Part shown: positions 54,175-61,955 of the stretch, piece by piece
Numbering within the stretch: position 1 is the stretch's first letter
How the letters are laid out: every line of letters starts with the position of its first letter
Origin: Firmicutes bacterium UBA5201
Lineage (GTDB): Bacteria; Bacillota; Clostridia; Peptostreptococcales; Acidaminobacteraceae
DNA: 64,000 bases
Assembly: GCA_002412775.1 (NCBI GenBank)
Contig: DHVT01000011.1
Coordinates: 90,429 to 154,428, forward strand
Direction: 5' to 3'
Made by a program: the position numbers and the translations under genes
The notes under the pieces: model-generated
Seen by the model: only the letters and a program-made list of their open reading frames with translations
Databases searched by the model: none
Told to the model about the DNA's origin: nothing

Positions 54175-54203
54175 GTTCACAAGCGTGAAAACAATTTGTG
54201 AAC
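54175..54203. promoter_or_regulatory. Inverted repeat overlapping the yitT -35 region
   Basis: GTTCACAA at 54175-54182 and TTGTGAAC at 54196-54203 are perfect complements separated by 13 bases. No T-run follows, so it is not a terminator. It lies in the divergent gap between LCP and yitT genes and its right arm contains the -35 box of the yitT promoter; a dimeric repressor site is likely. Confidence 0.5.
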
Positions 54204-54224
54204 GTTCCACATATATGTTATAAT
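54196..54224 (+). promoter_or_regulatory. Promoter for the yitT-like gene
   Basis: TTGTGA at 54196-54201, 17-base spacer, TATAAT at 54219-54224 with an extended TG (TGTTATAAT). A second possible promoter is TTGACC at 54233 with TAAGAT at 54255 (16-base spacer). Confidence 0.5.
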
Positions 54225-54272
54225 TTTTTCGATTGACCTGGATACTTGGTTTTGTAAGATTAGGAGAGAATT

Positions 54273-55142
54273 ATGGATAAGAAAAAGAAAATTTACGATA
54301 TTCTGTATGTGATTGCCGGATCGATTATTATCGCCCTTGCCATCACATCGATTTTAAAGCCAAACGGGATTATCACAGGTGGGATCACTGGATTTTCTTT
54401 GGTGATGGAGAAAGTATTTCATATTAATTATACTTATATGTATTATATAATGTCGCTCGGCGTGCTCATCTTGACCTATTTGACGCTTGGAAAACGGGAA
54501 GCCCGAAAAATAGTGGTGTTCTCACTTTTTTTCCCGCTTGTGCTGATTTTGTTTGAGAACCTTAAATTCAATTTGACAGAGGATGATCTTTTCCTGGCTT
54601 CCATCTACTACGGTGTTATGGCAGGTGGAGGGACAGGACTGATTTTAAAGGGCGGGTTCTCATCCGGGGGCTCTGATACGATTGCGCTTGTCATCAACAG
54701 AAAGTGGTTTCGATTTATGAGCTTGTCCACAATCATCGCAGTGCTCGACATCAGTGTGATTTTCCTTGCGGCTTTTGTCTTTGATACCAGAGTCGCTCTG
54801 TATGCGCTATTCACACAGGTTGTGGCCATGAAGTCTGTTGAGACGGTACTTTTCGGTTTTTCTTCCAAAATGGTCAAACTCGAAATCATCAGTGAAAAAG
54901 AGGCGGAAATTGAGGCATTCATAATGAACAGTTTGAGAAGAGGTATATCTAAGTACAATATTGTCGGTGGTTACACCGATTTATCTCGGATCAAACTCGT
55001 CACCATTTGCTCATTTAGAGAATCCATTCTGGTTCGCGATAAGATCGCAAGTTTGGATCCTAAAGCATTTGTCAGTGTAATGCCTGTAAGCTCCGTATGG
55101 GGTGAAGGTGTGGGTTTTGACCGTTTGACAAGTGATTCATAA
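54273..55142 (+). CDS. YitT family membrane protein (DUF161 + DUF2179)
   Basis: 289 aa: five membrane spans in the first 190 residues with the family sequence SILKPNGIITGGITGFSLV, GGGTGLILKGGFSSGGSD and TIALVINRKWFRF, then a cytoplasmic DUF2179 domain (about 205-285; SLRRGISKYNIVGGYTDLSR, DPKAFVSVMPVSSVWGEG). Function of the family is not established. It follows a putative operator-controlled promoter and is followed by a strong bidirectional terminator. Confidence 0.9.
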   Translation: MDKKKKIYDILYVIAGSIIIALAITSILKPNGIITGGITGFSLVMEKVFHINYTYMYYIMSLGVLILTYLTLGKREARKIVVFSLFFPLVLILFENLKFNLTEDDLFLASIYYGVMAGGGTGLILKGGFSSGGSDTIALVINRKWFRFMSLSTIIAVLDISVIFLAAFVFDTRVALYALFTQVVAMKSVETVLFGFSSKMVKLEIISEKEAEIEAFIMNSLRRGISKYNIVGGYTDLSRIKLVTICSFRESILVRDKIASLDPKAFVSVMPVSSVWGEGVGFDRLTSDS

Positions 55143-55143
55143 A

Positions 55144-55195
55144 AAAACAAGGGGGATGTACCGCAGCTTTGCTGAGGTACATCCCCCTTGTTTTT
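55144..55195. terminator. Strong bidirectional hairpin after yitT
   Basis: AAAACAAGGGGGATGTACC pairs perfectly with GGTACATCCCCCTTGTTTT; the loop adds a CAGC-TTT-GCTG stem. Flanked by A- and T-tracts. Confidence 0.9.
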
Positions 55196-55326
55196 CGCGT
55201 AGGTAAGTTTCCGAAGGAAACTTATTAGCGCCTCAGCTTACATTTGAAGATGCTGCAGAGGAACATATCATTAGTTCAAAGTTGCGGTTATGTTCCTCAG
55301 AAACATCTTCAATCGCGAAAAACAAG
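55187..55326. repeat. Structured intergenic element with competing pairings
   Basis: CTTGTTTTTCGCG (55187-55199) is the exact complement of CGCGAAAAACAAG (55314-55326) and encloses two hairpins: AAGTTTCC-GAA-GGAAACTT (about 55205-55223) and a long one whose arms TTGAAGATG...GAGGAACATA and TATGTTCCTC...CATCTTCAA (about 55244-55312) enclose an internal loop. The outer pairing competes with the flanking terminators, since it uses the 3' arm of one and the 5' arm of the other. Nothing here codes for protein. It could be a folded RNA, a cruciform or a mobile repeat remnant. Confidence 0.55.
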
Positions 55327-55357
55327 AATTTGCTAACGCAAATTCTTGTTTTTTATT
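55317..55357. terminator. Bidirectional terminator after the minus-strand 100-aa gene
   Basis: AACAAGAATTTGC-TAAC-GCAAATTCTTGTT, a perfect 13-bp stem, with A-tract on the left and T-tract on the right. Confidence 0.88.
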
Positions 55358-55656
55358 TAGTGCAAATATTCTTTTAAAACATCCGCATTGATTGGAAATT
55401 TAAGTTCTATAACTTCTCTTTCTCTGTTATCTTTCACAAAGTACACATAGACCTGATGATTTCGGTCCTCTCTTTTCTCATATCGATAACCTTCGTTCAT
55501 CAACTTCAGAATTCTAGTGCGTGCTTCGCTCAGTTCATGTTCGTGCTCCTTTTTTTCATTCAAAAAATGAGCTCTGGACTCTTCTCGGATAGTGCCACGA
55601 CTTTTGTCGTGTACGACATTCCTTTTGGTATTTGTACCTCTATAAGGCATTGACAT
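55357..55656 (-). CDS. Small charged hypothetical protein
   Basis: About 99 aa, extremely rich in Arg, Lys and Glu, no membrane span. The middle LNEKKEHEHELSEARTRILKLMNEGYRYEKRED is predicted helical (quoted in pieces: LNEKKEHEHELSEA, RILKLMNEGY), and the end VIELKFPINADVLKEYLH looks folded. AAGGAG lies upstream of ATG 55656 (4 bases) and ATG 55650 (10 bases), so the first residue is uncertain. No function recognised. Downstream of it, in transcription order, lies the structured element at 55.2 kb. Confidence 0.7.
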   Translation of the reverse strand: MSMPYRGTNTKRNVVHDKSRGTIREESRAHFLNEKKEHEHELSEARTRILKLMNEGYRYEKREDRNHQVYVYFVKDNREREVIELKFPINADVLKEYLH

Positions 55657-55690
55657 CACACTCCTTGTCTAGACTTATAGATTAAATACC

Positions 55691-56827
55691 CTATAAAATG
55701 CGTTTAACACTTGCAATTTTATCCAATTGGCCGTAAATTAATCCGACACCTATGTGCCAATAAGGATCTTCGGCATAGATGCCGTTCAACCAGACAAGCG
55801 GGTCGGTTCCTAGTGGTAATGAGAGCATTCTGTTTTTGATCGTGTTGATGGCGATAGTAGTGCTGTCGCTGAGAGTGGTGTTGTAATCCCACCAATTGTT
55901 GTAAACGTTATAGGGGTTGTTGATCATCATAAAGGCATACGCATGATCTTTCGGTACAAATGCTTGTTCGTGACCAATGATCGCAAAGAGCAGCAGGGGA
56001 TCGATATCATTGATCCGAGCGAGGGACATCACCATGTTGAAATGTCCGGACTCTGCCATTGCACCGTTTCGTATGGTTTTTATATAATCCACCAATGAAA
56101 AATAATCGATCAATCTATATGGATAAGGAAATTCACGTTGTTTGAAAAATGGATGATAAACTTGATAGTGTAGGATGAATCCAACATAGTCCTCGTTGTC
56201 GGTGTAGTTGATCTCCGATATGATATGGAATGTGTTGATCAGACCGAACGCCGGAAAAGACTCAGAGTAATTTCTCTTGACGATTTCAAAAGGTCGGGCA
56301 ATGGCAACTGGTGCTTTTTCCTCAGGTGCATATGTGATGATGGACGCTATGACAATGATCAATAATGACACGAGACTCAAAATTGCCCATTTTGCTTTGA
56401 AAGTAACGCGTTTCTTAGTGATAATAGTAGAAGGGACTTGATCGTAGAAATTAAGGAATGATTTTATTTCCTCCTCTTTGACAACTATTTTCTCGCTTTC
56501 TTTCAACCAGTTTTTTGCAAGCATAACCTGGGTGTCATTGTCGAGATCCAATTCAAAAATGGACGTGAACACGTCAAATTTTGTTATGGAATCTATGTTC
56601 TTGAGCAATGTGCTGTTGATGATTTCTTTTTTAAGGGACTCCCTCTGGTCTATGGAGATTCCCTCCAGATGCTGGTCCAGAAGCTTGTGTACAGCGGCGG
56701 CGAAATGCTTGGCGCGTTCCTGAGAGGAATAATTGCTGTATTGCAGCTCTATGGAAGATCTGATTTTTTGGATATCGCTGAGTGAAAGTATGATCCATTT
56801 TTTAAGCTTTTCAATAATATCGTGCAT
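55691..56827 (-). CDS. Membrane-anchored protein with lysozyme-like C-terminal domain, uncharacterised
   Basis: 378 aa. N-terminal cytoplasmic helical region (1-150), a single span (about 154-175, ILSLVSLLIIVIASIITYAP) and an external domain of about 200 aa. Its last 100 residues show LLLFAIIGHEQAFVPKDHAY with a Glu in a helix, then MINNPYNVYNNWWDYNTTL and IYAEDPYWHIGVGLIYGQL, which recall lytic transglycosylase or glucosaminidase folds (active Glu, NPxN, WxxxV). This is similarity by eye only. Preceded by GGTGGTGAC ribosome site. Cell-wall cleavage is a reasonable but unproved guess. Confidence 0.75.
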   Translation of the reverse strand: MHDIIEKLKKWIILSLSDIQKIRSSIELQYSNYSSQERAKHFAAAVHKLLDQHLEGISIDQRESLKKEIINSTLLKNIDSITKFDVFTSIFELDLDNDTQVMLAKNWLKESEKIVVKEEEIKSFLNFYDQVPSTIITKKRVTFKAKWAILSLVSLLIIVIASIITYAPEEKAPVAIARPFEIVKRNYSESFPAFGLINTFHIISEINYTDNEDYVGFILHYQVYHPFFKQREFPYPYRLIDYFSLVDYIKTIRNGAMAESGHFNMVMSLARINDIDPLLLFAIIGHEQAFVPKDHAYAFMMINNPYNVYNNWWDYNTTLSDSTTIAINTIKNRMLSLPLGTDPLVWLNGIYAEDPYWHIGVGLIYGQLDKIASVKRIL

Positions 56828-56905
56828 ATGTCACCACCGGATTCCTGAACTTATGAACATCGTAACATATTCTAAAAAATAAAACTATTTTTTTTAAAAA
56901 AAGGC

Positions 56906-56934
56906 TTTACAAAAATAAAAACAGGTGTTATATT
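56906..56934 (+). promoter_or_regulatory. Promoter of the candidate small RNA
   Basis: TTTACA at 56906-56911, 17-base spacer, TATATT at 56929-56934, with an extended TG (TGTTATATT). Expected start near 56941. Confidence 0.6.
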
Positions 56935-56944
56935 ATATATAGAG

Positions 56945-56963
56945 ATTGATAATCAATATCAAT
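56945..56963 (+). promoter_or_regulatory. Fur-like box at the sRNA start site
   Basis: ATTGATAATCAATATCAAT. The core TGATAAT-C-AATATCA (56947-56961) matches the 7-1-7 Fur box TGATAATnATTATCA with one mismatch and is symmetrical (ATTGAT/ATCAAT arms). A repressor here would cover positions about +5 to +23. Confidence 0.55.
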
Positions 56964-57071
56964 TAGAACAAAACTCCTTATACTCGCAACACACTTTATA
57001 TCTTAGCCACCCCGCTGACTTATAAAGAATAGGTACCCCCCAAAACGTAAACTTTATTTAGAATACCTCAC

Positions 57072-57110
57072 GAAAATGGATGCATCGCCAGCATCCATTT
57101 TCTCTTTTTT
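57072..57110 (+). terminator. Terminator of the candidate small RNA
   Basis: GAAAATGGATGC (57072-57083), 7-base loop, GCATCCATTTTC (57091-57102), then TCTTTTTT. Perfect 12-bp stem; T-run only on the plus strand, so it is directional. Confidence 0.9.
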
Positions 57111-57138
57111 GTGTCCTTATATGCTATAATAGGTTTAG

Positions 57139-57167
57139 TTGACAGGAGCAGTCCGAGAGGGTATACT
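57139..57167 (+). promoter_or_regulatory. Promoter of the cysteine desulfurase-mnmA operon
   Basis: TTGACA at 57139-57144, 17-base spacer, TATACT at 57162-57167, near consensus. A further extended -10 (TGCTATAAT, 57122-57130) lies just upstream. The 60-base leader has a small TCCTAC/GTAGGA hairpin. Confidence 0.65.
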
Positions 57168-57235
57168 ATTTTTTGATATCCTACAGTTGAAGTAGGAATT
57201 GTAACCCGGTAGAATTGTATCATAAAGAGGAAACC

Positions 57236-58333
57236 ATGATCAAAAATAAGATTTATTTGGATTATGCCGCAACGACTCCTGTGGACGATGAGGTTCTGGA
57301 TGTCATGCTGAAGGAGTATTCTTCTGAAGCGTTTTTTGAACGGCATGATGAAAAATATATAGAAAATCAAATGGAAAAAACAAAATATAGACTGTTGGAT
57401 GCCATCAATGCAAAGAATGGGGATGTCATCTTTACCGCCAGTGGGACTGAAGCCAACAACTTGGCGATCCGTGGACACGCTTTCAGAGAAAAACACCGTG
57501 GTAAAAGGCTTTTGGTATCCGGAATCGAACACCCTTCTGTATTGAATGTATTCAGTACACTGGAATCAGAGGGTTTCGAAGTGGTGAAACTGCCGGTGAC
57601 ACCAGAGGGCGTCATTGATCTGGAAGCCACCAAAGCAATGGTCACGATTGACACGATATTGGTGGCGGTCATGTTTTTCAACAACGAAATCGGAACGAGA
57701 CAGCCTGTTGAAGAGCTTGGTGAATTTTTGCATGAAAAGAATATCGCATTTCACGTGGACGCAGTGCAGGCACTGGGCAAAACGGTCATTGACGTCTCCA
57801 GGATCAAAGCGGATACGATGACTTTTTCCGCTCATAAGATTTATGGTCCAAAGGGATGTGGCGCACTTTATACAAACCAACTCAGAGAAGAACTGAAAAT
57901 ATGTCTATGGGACGTCGATGAAGTTGCAATCGCAGGATTCGGAAAGGCAATTGAGATTTCAAAAATCAAACTATCAGATCATATCGAACATCTTGAAACT
58001 CTAAAGTTCAAACTGATTGACGGTTTGATGAGGATGGACGCCGGTCTGAGGATCATAGGAGAACAGGTTGACAGCCATCCTGCAATAATCTGTGTCAATT
58101 TCCCTACAAGGGACGGGGATGGTCTTGTCATTCAATATGATTTTGAAGGCATCTGTGTATCCAGTGGTTCAGCTTGCAGTTCCGGAGCGATTTCCGCTTC
58201 TCATGTGCTTCTTGCGATTGGTATGGACCCGGTTCAAGCGAATCGCTGTGTGCGTTTTTCACTTGGACTCCCAACGACAAATGATGAGATCGATCGTCTG
58301 ATCGAAACAACTGAAAGAATTTTGAAAGGATAA
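57236..58333 (+). CDS. Cysteine desulfurase (NifS/IscS family)
   Basis: 365-aa PLP enzyme releasing sulfur from cysteine as a persulfide. N terminus IYLDYAATTPVDDEVL, SGTEANNLAIRGHAF, the PLP lysine in FSAHKIYGPKGCGALY, and the active cysteine in SSGSACSSGAISASHVLL. The gene is 3 bases before mnmA, the arrangement of the B. subtilis yrvO-mnmA pair in which this desulfurase feeds tRNA 2-thiolation rather than general Fe-S assembly. ATG 57236 follows AAGAGGAAA; the ORF extends to 57215. No IscU-type scaffold is adjacent. Confidence 0.93.
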   Translation: MIKNKIYLDYAATTPVDDEVLDVMLKEYSSEAFFERHDEKYIENQMEKTKYRLLDAINAKNGDVIFTASGTEANNLAIRGHAFREKHRGKRLLVSGIEHPSVLNVFSTLESEGFEVVKLPVTPEGVIDLEATKAMVTIDTILVAVMFFNNEIGTRQPVEELGEFLHEKNIAFHVDAVQALGKTVIDVSRIKADTMTFSAHKIYGPKGCGALYTNQLREELKICLWDVDEVAIAGFGKAIEISKIKLSDHIEHLETLKFKLIDGLMRMDAGLRIIGEQVDSHPAIICVNFPTRDGDGLVIQYDFEGICVSSGSACSSGAISASHVLLAIGMDPVQANRCVRFSLGLPTTNDEIDRLIETTERILKG

Positions 58334-58336
58334 ACA

Positions 58337-59443
58337 ATGGTTAAGAACAATAGAGTGGTTGTAGGCATGAGCGGTGGTGTGGACAGCACTGTTGCCGCCT
58401 TTAAACTGAAGGAAATGGGTTATGACGTCATTGGTGTCAACATGCGCCTATGGCAGGATGATGCGCTTGAAGAAGCTCATTTTGAGAAAGATGGAGGCTG
58501 CTGCAGTCTTTCGTCGGCTGAAGATGCGAGAAGAGTCTGCGCACAAATAGGGATTCCTTTTTATGCACTGGATTTCAAGGCAATCTTTAAAACGACTGTG
58601 GTCGATTATTTCATCGACTCGTACCAGAAGGGGGAAACTCCGAATCCGTGTATCGCATGCAATAAATACGTGAAATTTGAAGCCCTTTTGGAAAAGGCGC
58701 ATCAACTGGGCGCTTATTATGTTGCTACAGGGCATTATGCCAAAATCAAATACGATGATCAATTTGGTCGATACACCATTGAAAAATCCAATGCGGTGGA
58801 AAAAGATCAGACGTATGCGCTATATAATCTGACTCAAGATCAATTGAAGCATATCCTGATGCCACTTGGTGATTTCGAATCCAAAGACGACGTCAGAGAA
58901 GTCGCGGCACAATTTGATGTCCAGATGTCTCAAAAGTCAGACAGCCAAGAAATCTGTTTTGTGCCGGACCAGGATTATGTGGGCTTCCTCAAACGCAACA
59001 GCGATATGGCAATCGAAGAAGGTGCTTTTGTTGGCACGGATGGGGAAGTACTGGGCAAACACCAGGGTATTGTGAATTACACCATCGGTCAAAGGAAAGG
59101 GCTCGGAGTGACATTTGGAAAGCCTATGTATGTCATTGACATCGATACGGTCAAAAATGTCGTGACACTTGGTGACAATTCCGATGTGTTCAAGAAAGAG
59201 CTCGTTGCAGACCAGAACAATTTTATTTTGTTCGATCGTCTGGAAGAGGCCTATAGATGTACGGCAAAAGTCAGATACAGCGCCAAAGAGGCTCCATGTA
59301 CCTTATATCCTGAAGGGGATACGATCAGAGTTGTCTTTGATGAACCTCAAAGAGCCATCACTCCAGGTCAGGCCGTGGTTTTCTACAAAGATCAGTGGCT
59401 TGTTGGCGGGGGCACCATTATCAGAGGAAAAGGCAATGAGTAG
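58337..59443 (+). CDS. mnmA: tRNA-specific 2-thiouridylase
   Basis: 368-aa PP-loop ATPase that thiolates U34 of Lys/Glu/Gln tRNAs. P-loop VVGMSGGVDSTVAAFKLKE, the two catalytic cysteines in TPNPCIACNKYVKF and DSQEICFVPDQDYVG, and TGHYAKI, YTIGQRKGLG are all in place; a C-terminal beta-barrel follows. Length typical. Its end overlaps an alternative start of the next gene by 8 bases. Sulfur donor is most likely the adjacent desulfurase. Confidence 0.96.
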   Translation: MVKNNRVVVGMSGGVDSTVAAFKLKEMGYDVIGVNMRLWQDDALEEAHFEKDGGCCSLSSAEDARRVCAQIGIPFYALDFKAIFKTTVVDYFIDSYQKGETPNPCIACNKYVKFEALLEKAHQLGAYYVATGHYAKIKYDDQFGRYTIEKSNAVEKDQTYALYNLTQDQLKHILMPLGDFESKDDVREVAAQFDVQMSQKSDSQEICFVPDQDYVGFLKRNSDMAIEEGAFVGTDGEVLGKHQGIVNYTIGQRKGLGVTFGKPMYVIDIDTVKNVVTLGDNSDVFKKELVADQNNFILFDRLEEAYRCTAKVRYSAKEAPCTLYPEGDTIRVVFDEPQRAITPGQAVVFYKDQWLVGGGTIIRGKGNE

Positions 59444-59495
59444 ATTTGCGGTCAACAATAAAAACAATTTTAAAGATGGAGGCATTAATCATAAT

Positions 59496-60137
59496 ATGGC
59501 GATAGTAATAGATGGCATAATCGGTGCGGGAAAAAGTACAGTTGGACATTTTTTAAGTGAAAAGCTTAATGTGCCACTTTATCAGGAACTCAAGGACGAT
59601 GGTAAAGATTCAAGAGCTCAAAGGATGCTGGATCTTTTTTATGCCAATCCTACAAGGTGGAGTGCCATCATCCAAGTGATGTTTCTGAATGACCGCTTCA
59701 AGGATTTGAAGCGTATAGAAAAAGAGGGCGATTCGGCAATTCTGGACCGCTCGATTTATGGCGATGAAATTTTTGCCAAAACCATCCATGACCGTGGCGA
59801 AATGACGGAAGATGAATTTGAGATCTATAGGGATCTTCTGCACAATATGCTGCAGCATATCAATCCCCCAGAAGTTCTGATCTACATTGATGTCACCGTG
59901 GATACCGCAATGCAAAGAATCAGAGAGCGAGCGCGTTCAACAGAAGGCGACACGATTCCAAGAGATTATATGGAAGACTTGAGACGCAATTATGAGGCGT
60001 GGTATGAAGCCTTCGATCTTTGCCCGAAAGTAAGGATCGATTTCAATGATTGCGCTCTGGATCCTGAAGGCAAAATCAATCCTGAAGTGACTCGTAAAAT
60101 ACTTGAAGCCATTGAACCGTTTATTGAATCCAAATAA
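59496..60137 (+). CDS. Deoxynucleoside kinase (dNK family)
   Basis: 213 aa. P-loop VIDGIIGAGKSTVGHFL at the very N terminus, DRSIYGDEIFAKTIHD (DRS motif), and the arginine lid RIRERARSTEGD; these match the dGK/dAK type of Firmicutes. It phosphorylates deoxyadenosine, deoxyguanosine or deoxycytidine in salvage. I chose ATG 59496 because the family starts at the P-loop strand and GGAGG lies 13 bases upstream; ATG 59436, overlapping mnmA, would add 20 residues. A strong terminator follows. Confidence 0.9.
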   Translation: MAIVIDGIIGAGKSTVGHFLSEKLNVPLYQELKDDGKDSRAQRMLDLFYANPTRWSAIIQVMFLNDRFKDLKRIEKEGDSAILDRSIYGDEIFAKTIHDRGEMTEDEFEIYRDLLHNMLQHINPPEVLIYIDVTVDTAMQRIRERARSTEGDTIPRDYMEDLRRNYEAWYEAFDLCPKVRIDFNDCALDPEGKINPEVTRKILEAIEPFIESK

Positions 60138-60139
60138 CA

Positions 60140-60186
60140 AAAATGCAATTGATGAAAGCATTCTCTCATCAATTGCATTTTTTTAT
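60140..60186. terminator. Terminator between the kinase and the M23 gene
   Basis: AAAAATGCAATTGATGA pairs with TCATCAATTGCATTTTT, loop of about 10 bases, followed by T-run; A/T tracts on both sides suit the convergent genes. Confidence 0.9.
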
Positions 60187-61799
60187 TGGATATAGTCTTT
60201 GTAATTTTCTTTGGTCAAGTTGACCCCATAGATGAAAAATCCTGGATCCAGGTTGATATCATAATAGGAGATCATAAAATGCAGATGGGGTCCGGTTGAA
60301 AAACCCGTTGAACCTACTTTTGCGATCAGTTCCGACTGTTCCACCATCTGATCTTCTTCAACCAGCATTTCCGAAAGGTGTTCATAAGCACTGAATATGC
60401 CACCGCCATGGTCAATGATAATCGTGTTGCCTGTCATGATCATTTTCATGGCAAGAACCACTTTGCCGGAATTGGTCGCAAGGACATCCGCACCTTCCGG
60501 GGCACCGATATCGTAACCGTTGTGTCTATAGGAGGTGAGTTCTCCGTTCACAGTCCTTTTTTCTCCAAATTCAGTCGTCAAACGTCCAATGGTCGGAATG
60601 ACAAAAGGTGTGTTGAAATAACGAGTCTCATTCGAAACATTTCTAGCTGGCACGAAATATTGGTTGTATTCAACATATGCAGCATCATTTCTGGTGCTTG
60701 CGCTGACATTCGGATCGATGATCAGATTCTGGACCTTATAATCCCATGGCAGAACTTCCACTTCCACAGTGGAGGAAGTGCCTTGCGACTGATCGGTGAA
60801 TACAAAAGGATATTTGCCTGGAGCAGTGAAATAATTGGTCGGCACAAAACCTTTGATTGTATTGCCTGTCTTGATCCACTTGAAATTGCTGAATAGATTT
60901 TGGTCCAGCGTGAACTCATCGGGACTTTCAGCATAAAGCATATCGATTTCTATGAAATCACCCTGTATGACACTGGTTTTTGAAAATTGAATTTCAGCCG
61001 GGCGATTGATGTTGATGCGAAACTGGGTTCCAAGCTCCCCTTTATAGGCCTCAGAAGCTTCATTCCAAAGCAGTTGGGTCTTATAGAAGAAATAGCCGTC
61101 CATTTCTGGCAGCGGTAATGCGTTTATGTCTGCCGGGCCTTGAAATACAACTTCTTTCGTGTCCACGGTCTCGATTGTCAGAAAAACTGTGTCGGGCTGT
61201 TTGGATGAGTTCAGTGAGAAAGCCAAGCTGGATGAAGCGATTTTGATATCTTCATACATTGGTTCTTCGTCAGTTGATTCAGTGTCCATTTCCACCCAGT
61301 TGCCATTCAGTCGTTTGTATGACCAATTGCCTGTGGTGATTTTCACTGGATAATCATTTTCTTCTACTTTCAAATTCAACTCTGGTAAAAAAGCATTTCG
61401 ATATACCAGGTCAAAGCCGGGATGGCTGTGAAAAAACAGGGGGTCTGTGAGTTCGTAGATATGTTTGTCATTTTCCTCCTGAATGGCCACTTTACCTTCC
61501 TCAAAAAAATAGACGTTGATCTTTTTACTCAGGTTCCATCGATTGACCAATGTCAGTACAAAGTTTGAATCCATTTCCAAAACGGAATCGATGCTTTCAT
61601 AACTTGAAAGACTTTGGAAAAGGTGATTGGTTTCAGTTTCATCAAGCTGGAAAACAACAGGTTGCGAGTTTTCTCCGGAAAGTATGTCGATGGACCTCAA
61701 GTTGTCCACGGTGAAGACGTTGGCATAGAATTTATAAACGATTGCCAATGCCAAAATCATCAATACTATAAATACAAAAACAAATTTGCCTCTTCTCAT
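60183..61799 (-). CDS. M23 (LytM/NlpD-type) peptidase, membrane-anchored
   Basis: 538 aa with an N-terminal signal anchor (about 5-25), a long extracellular part with repeated beta segments, and a C-terminal M23 domain: HNGYDIGAPEGADV (zinc His and Asp), GNTIIIDHGGGIFSAYEHL, and GFSTGPHLHFMIS with the HxH zinc motif. So a cell-wall endopeptidase or a sensor of wall state is expected; all catalytic ligands look present. The second ATG (61799) has GGAG at nine bases, the first ATG (61805) only three. Its stop lies within the shared terminator. Confidence 0.91.
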   Translation of the reverse strand: MRRGKFVFVFIVLMILALAIVYKFYANVFTVDNLRSIDILSGENSQPVVFQLDETETNHLFQSLSSYESIDSVLEMDSNFVLTLVNRWNLSKKINVYFFEEGKVAIQEENDKHIYELTDPLFFHSHPGFDLVYRNAFLPELNLKVEENDYPVKITTGNWSYKRLNGNWVEMDTESTDEEPMYEDIKIASSSLAFSLNSSKQPDTVFLTIETVDTKEVVFQGPADINALPLPEMDGYFFYKTQLLWNEASEAYKGELGTQFRININRPAEIQFSKTSVIQGDFIEIDMLYAESPDEFTLDQNLFSNFKWIKTGNTIKGFVPTNYFTAPGKYPFVFTDQSQGTSSTVEVEVLPWDYKVQNLIIDPNVSASTRNDAAYVEYNQYFVPARNVSNETRYFNTPFVIPTIGRLTTEFGEKRTVNGELTSYRHNGYDIGAPEGADVLATNSGKVVLAMKMIMTGNTIIIDHGGGIFSAYEHLSEMLVEEDQMVEQSELIAKVGSTGFSTGPHLHFMISYYDINLDPGFFIYGVNLTKENYKDYIQ

Positions 61800-61955
61800 T
61801 ATCATTATCTCCAGAATACTTTTATTATGTGCCTTACGATGCCAAATTCATTATATCACAAAGGATGGTTTAACAAAATTACATTTCGATTTCCGAATGA
61901 TAAGCGTATAATGGAAGAGTAGGACATTCAACAGAACTTTTAAGGGGGATCACTT

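Larger units (their letters stand above)
56941..57110 (+). ncRNA. Candidate iron-responsive C-rich small RNA
   Basis: About 170 bases between a good promoter (start near 56941) and a perfect plus-strand terminator (57072-57110), with no ribosome site and no ORF. No plus-strand gene lies upstream that this terminator could serve, since the previous plus-strand gene ends at 55142 behind its own terminator. A Fur-like box lies at the start site. Two C-rich, probably unpaired runs, GCCACCCCGC at 57006-57015 and TACCCCCCAAAAC at 57034-57046, resemble the C-rich seed regions of FsrA-type sRNAs that block G-rich ribosome sites. Alternative: a long 5' leader with attenuator for the cysteine desulfurase gene at 57236, although two further promoters follow the terminator. 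Confidence 0.55.

Noticed and set aside
59169..59495. Upstream extension of the deoxynucleoside kinase frame
   Set aside because: It runs inside mnmA in another frame; the family begins at the P-loop, so the extension is an open-frame accident.
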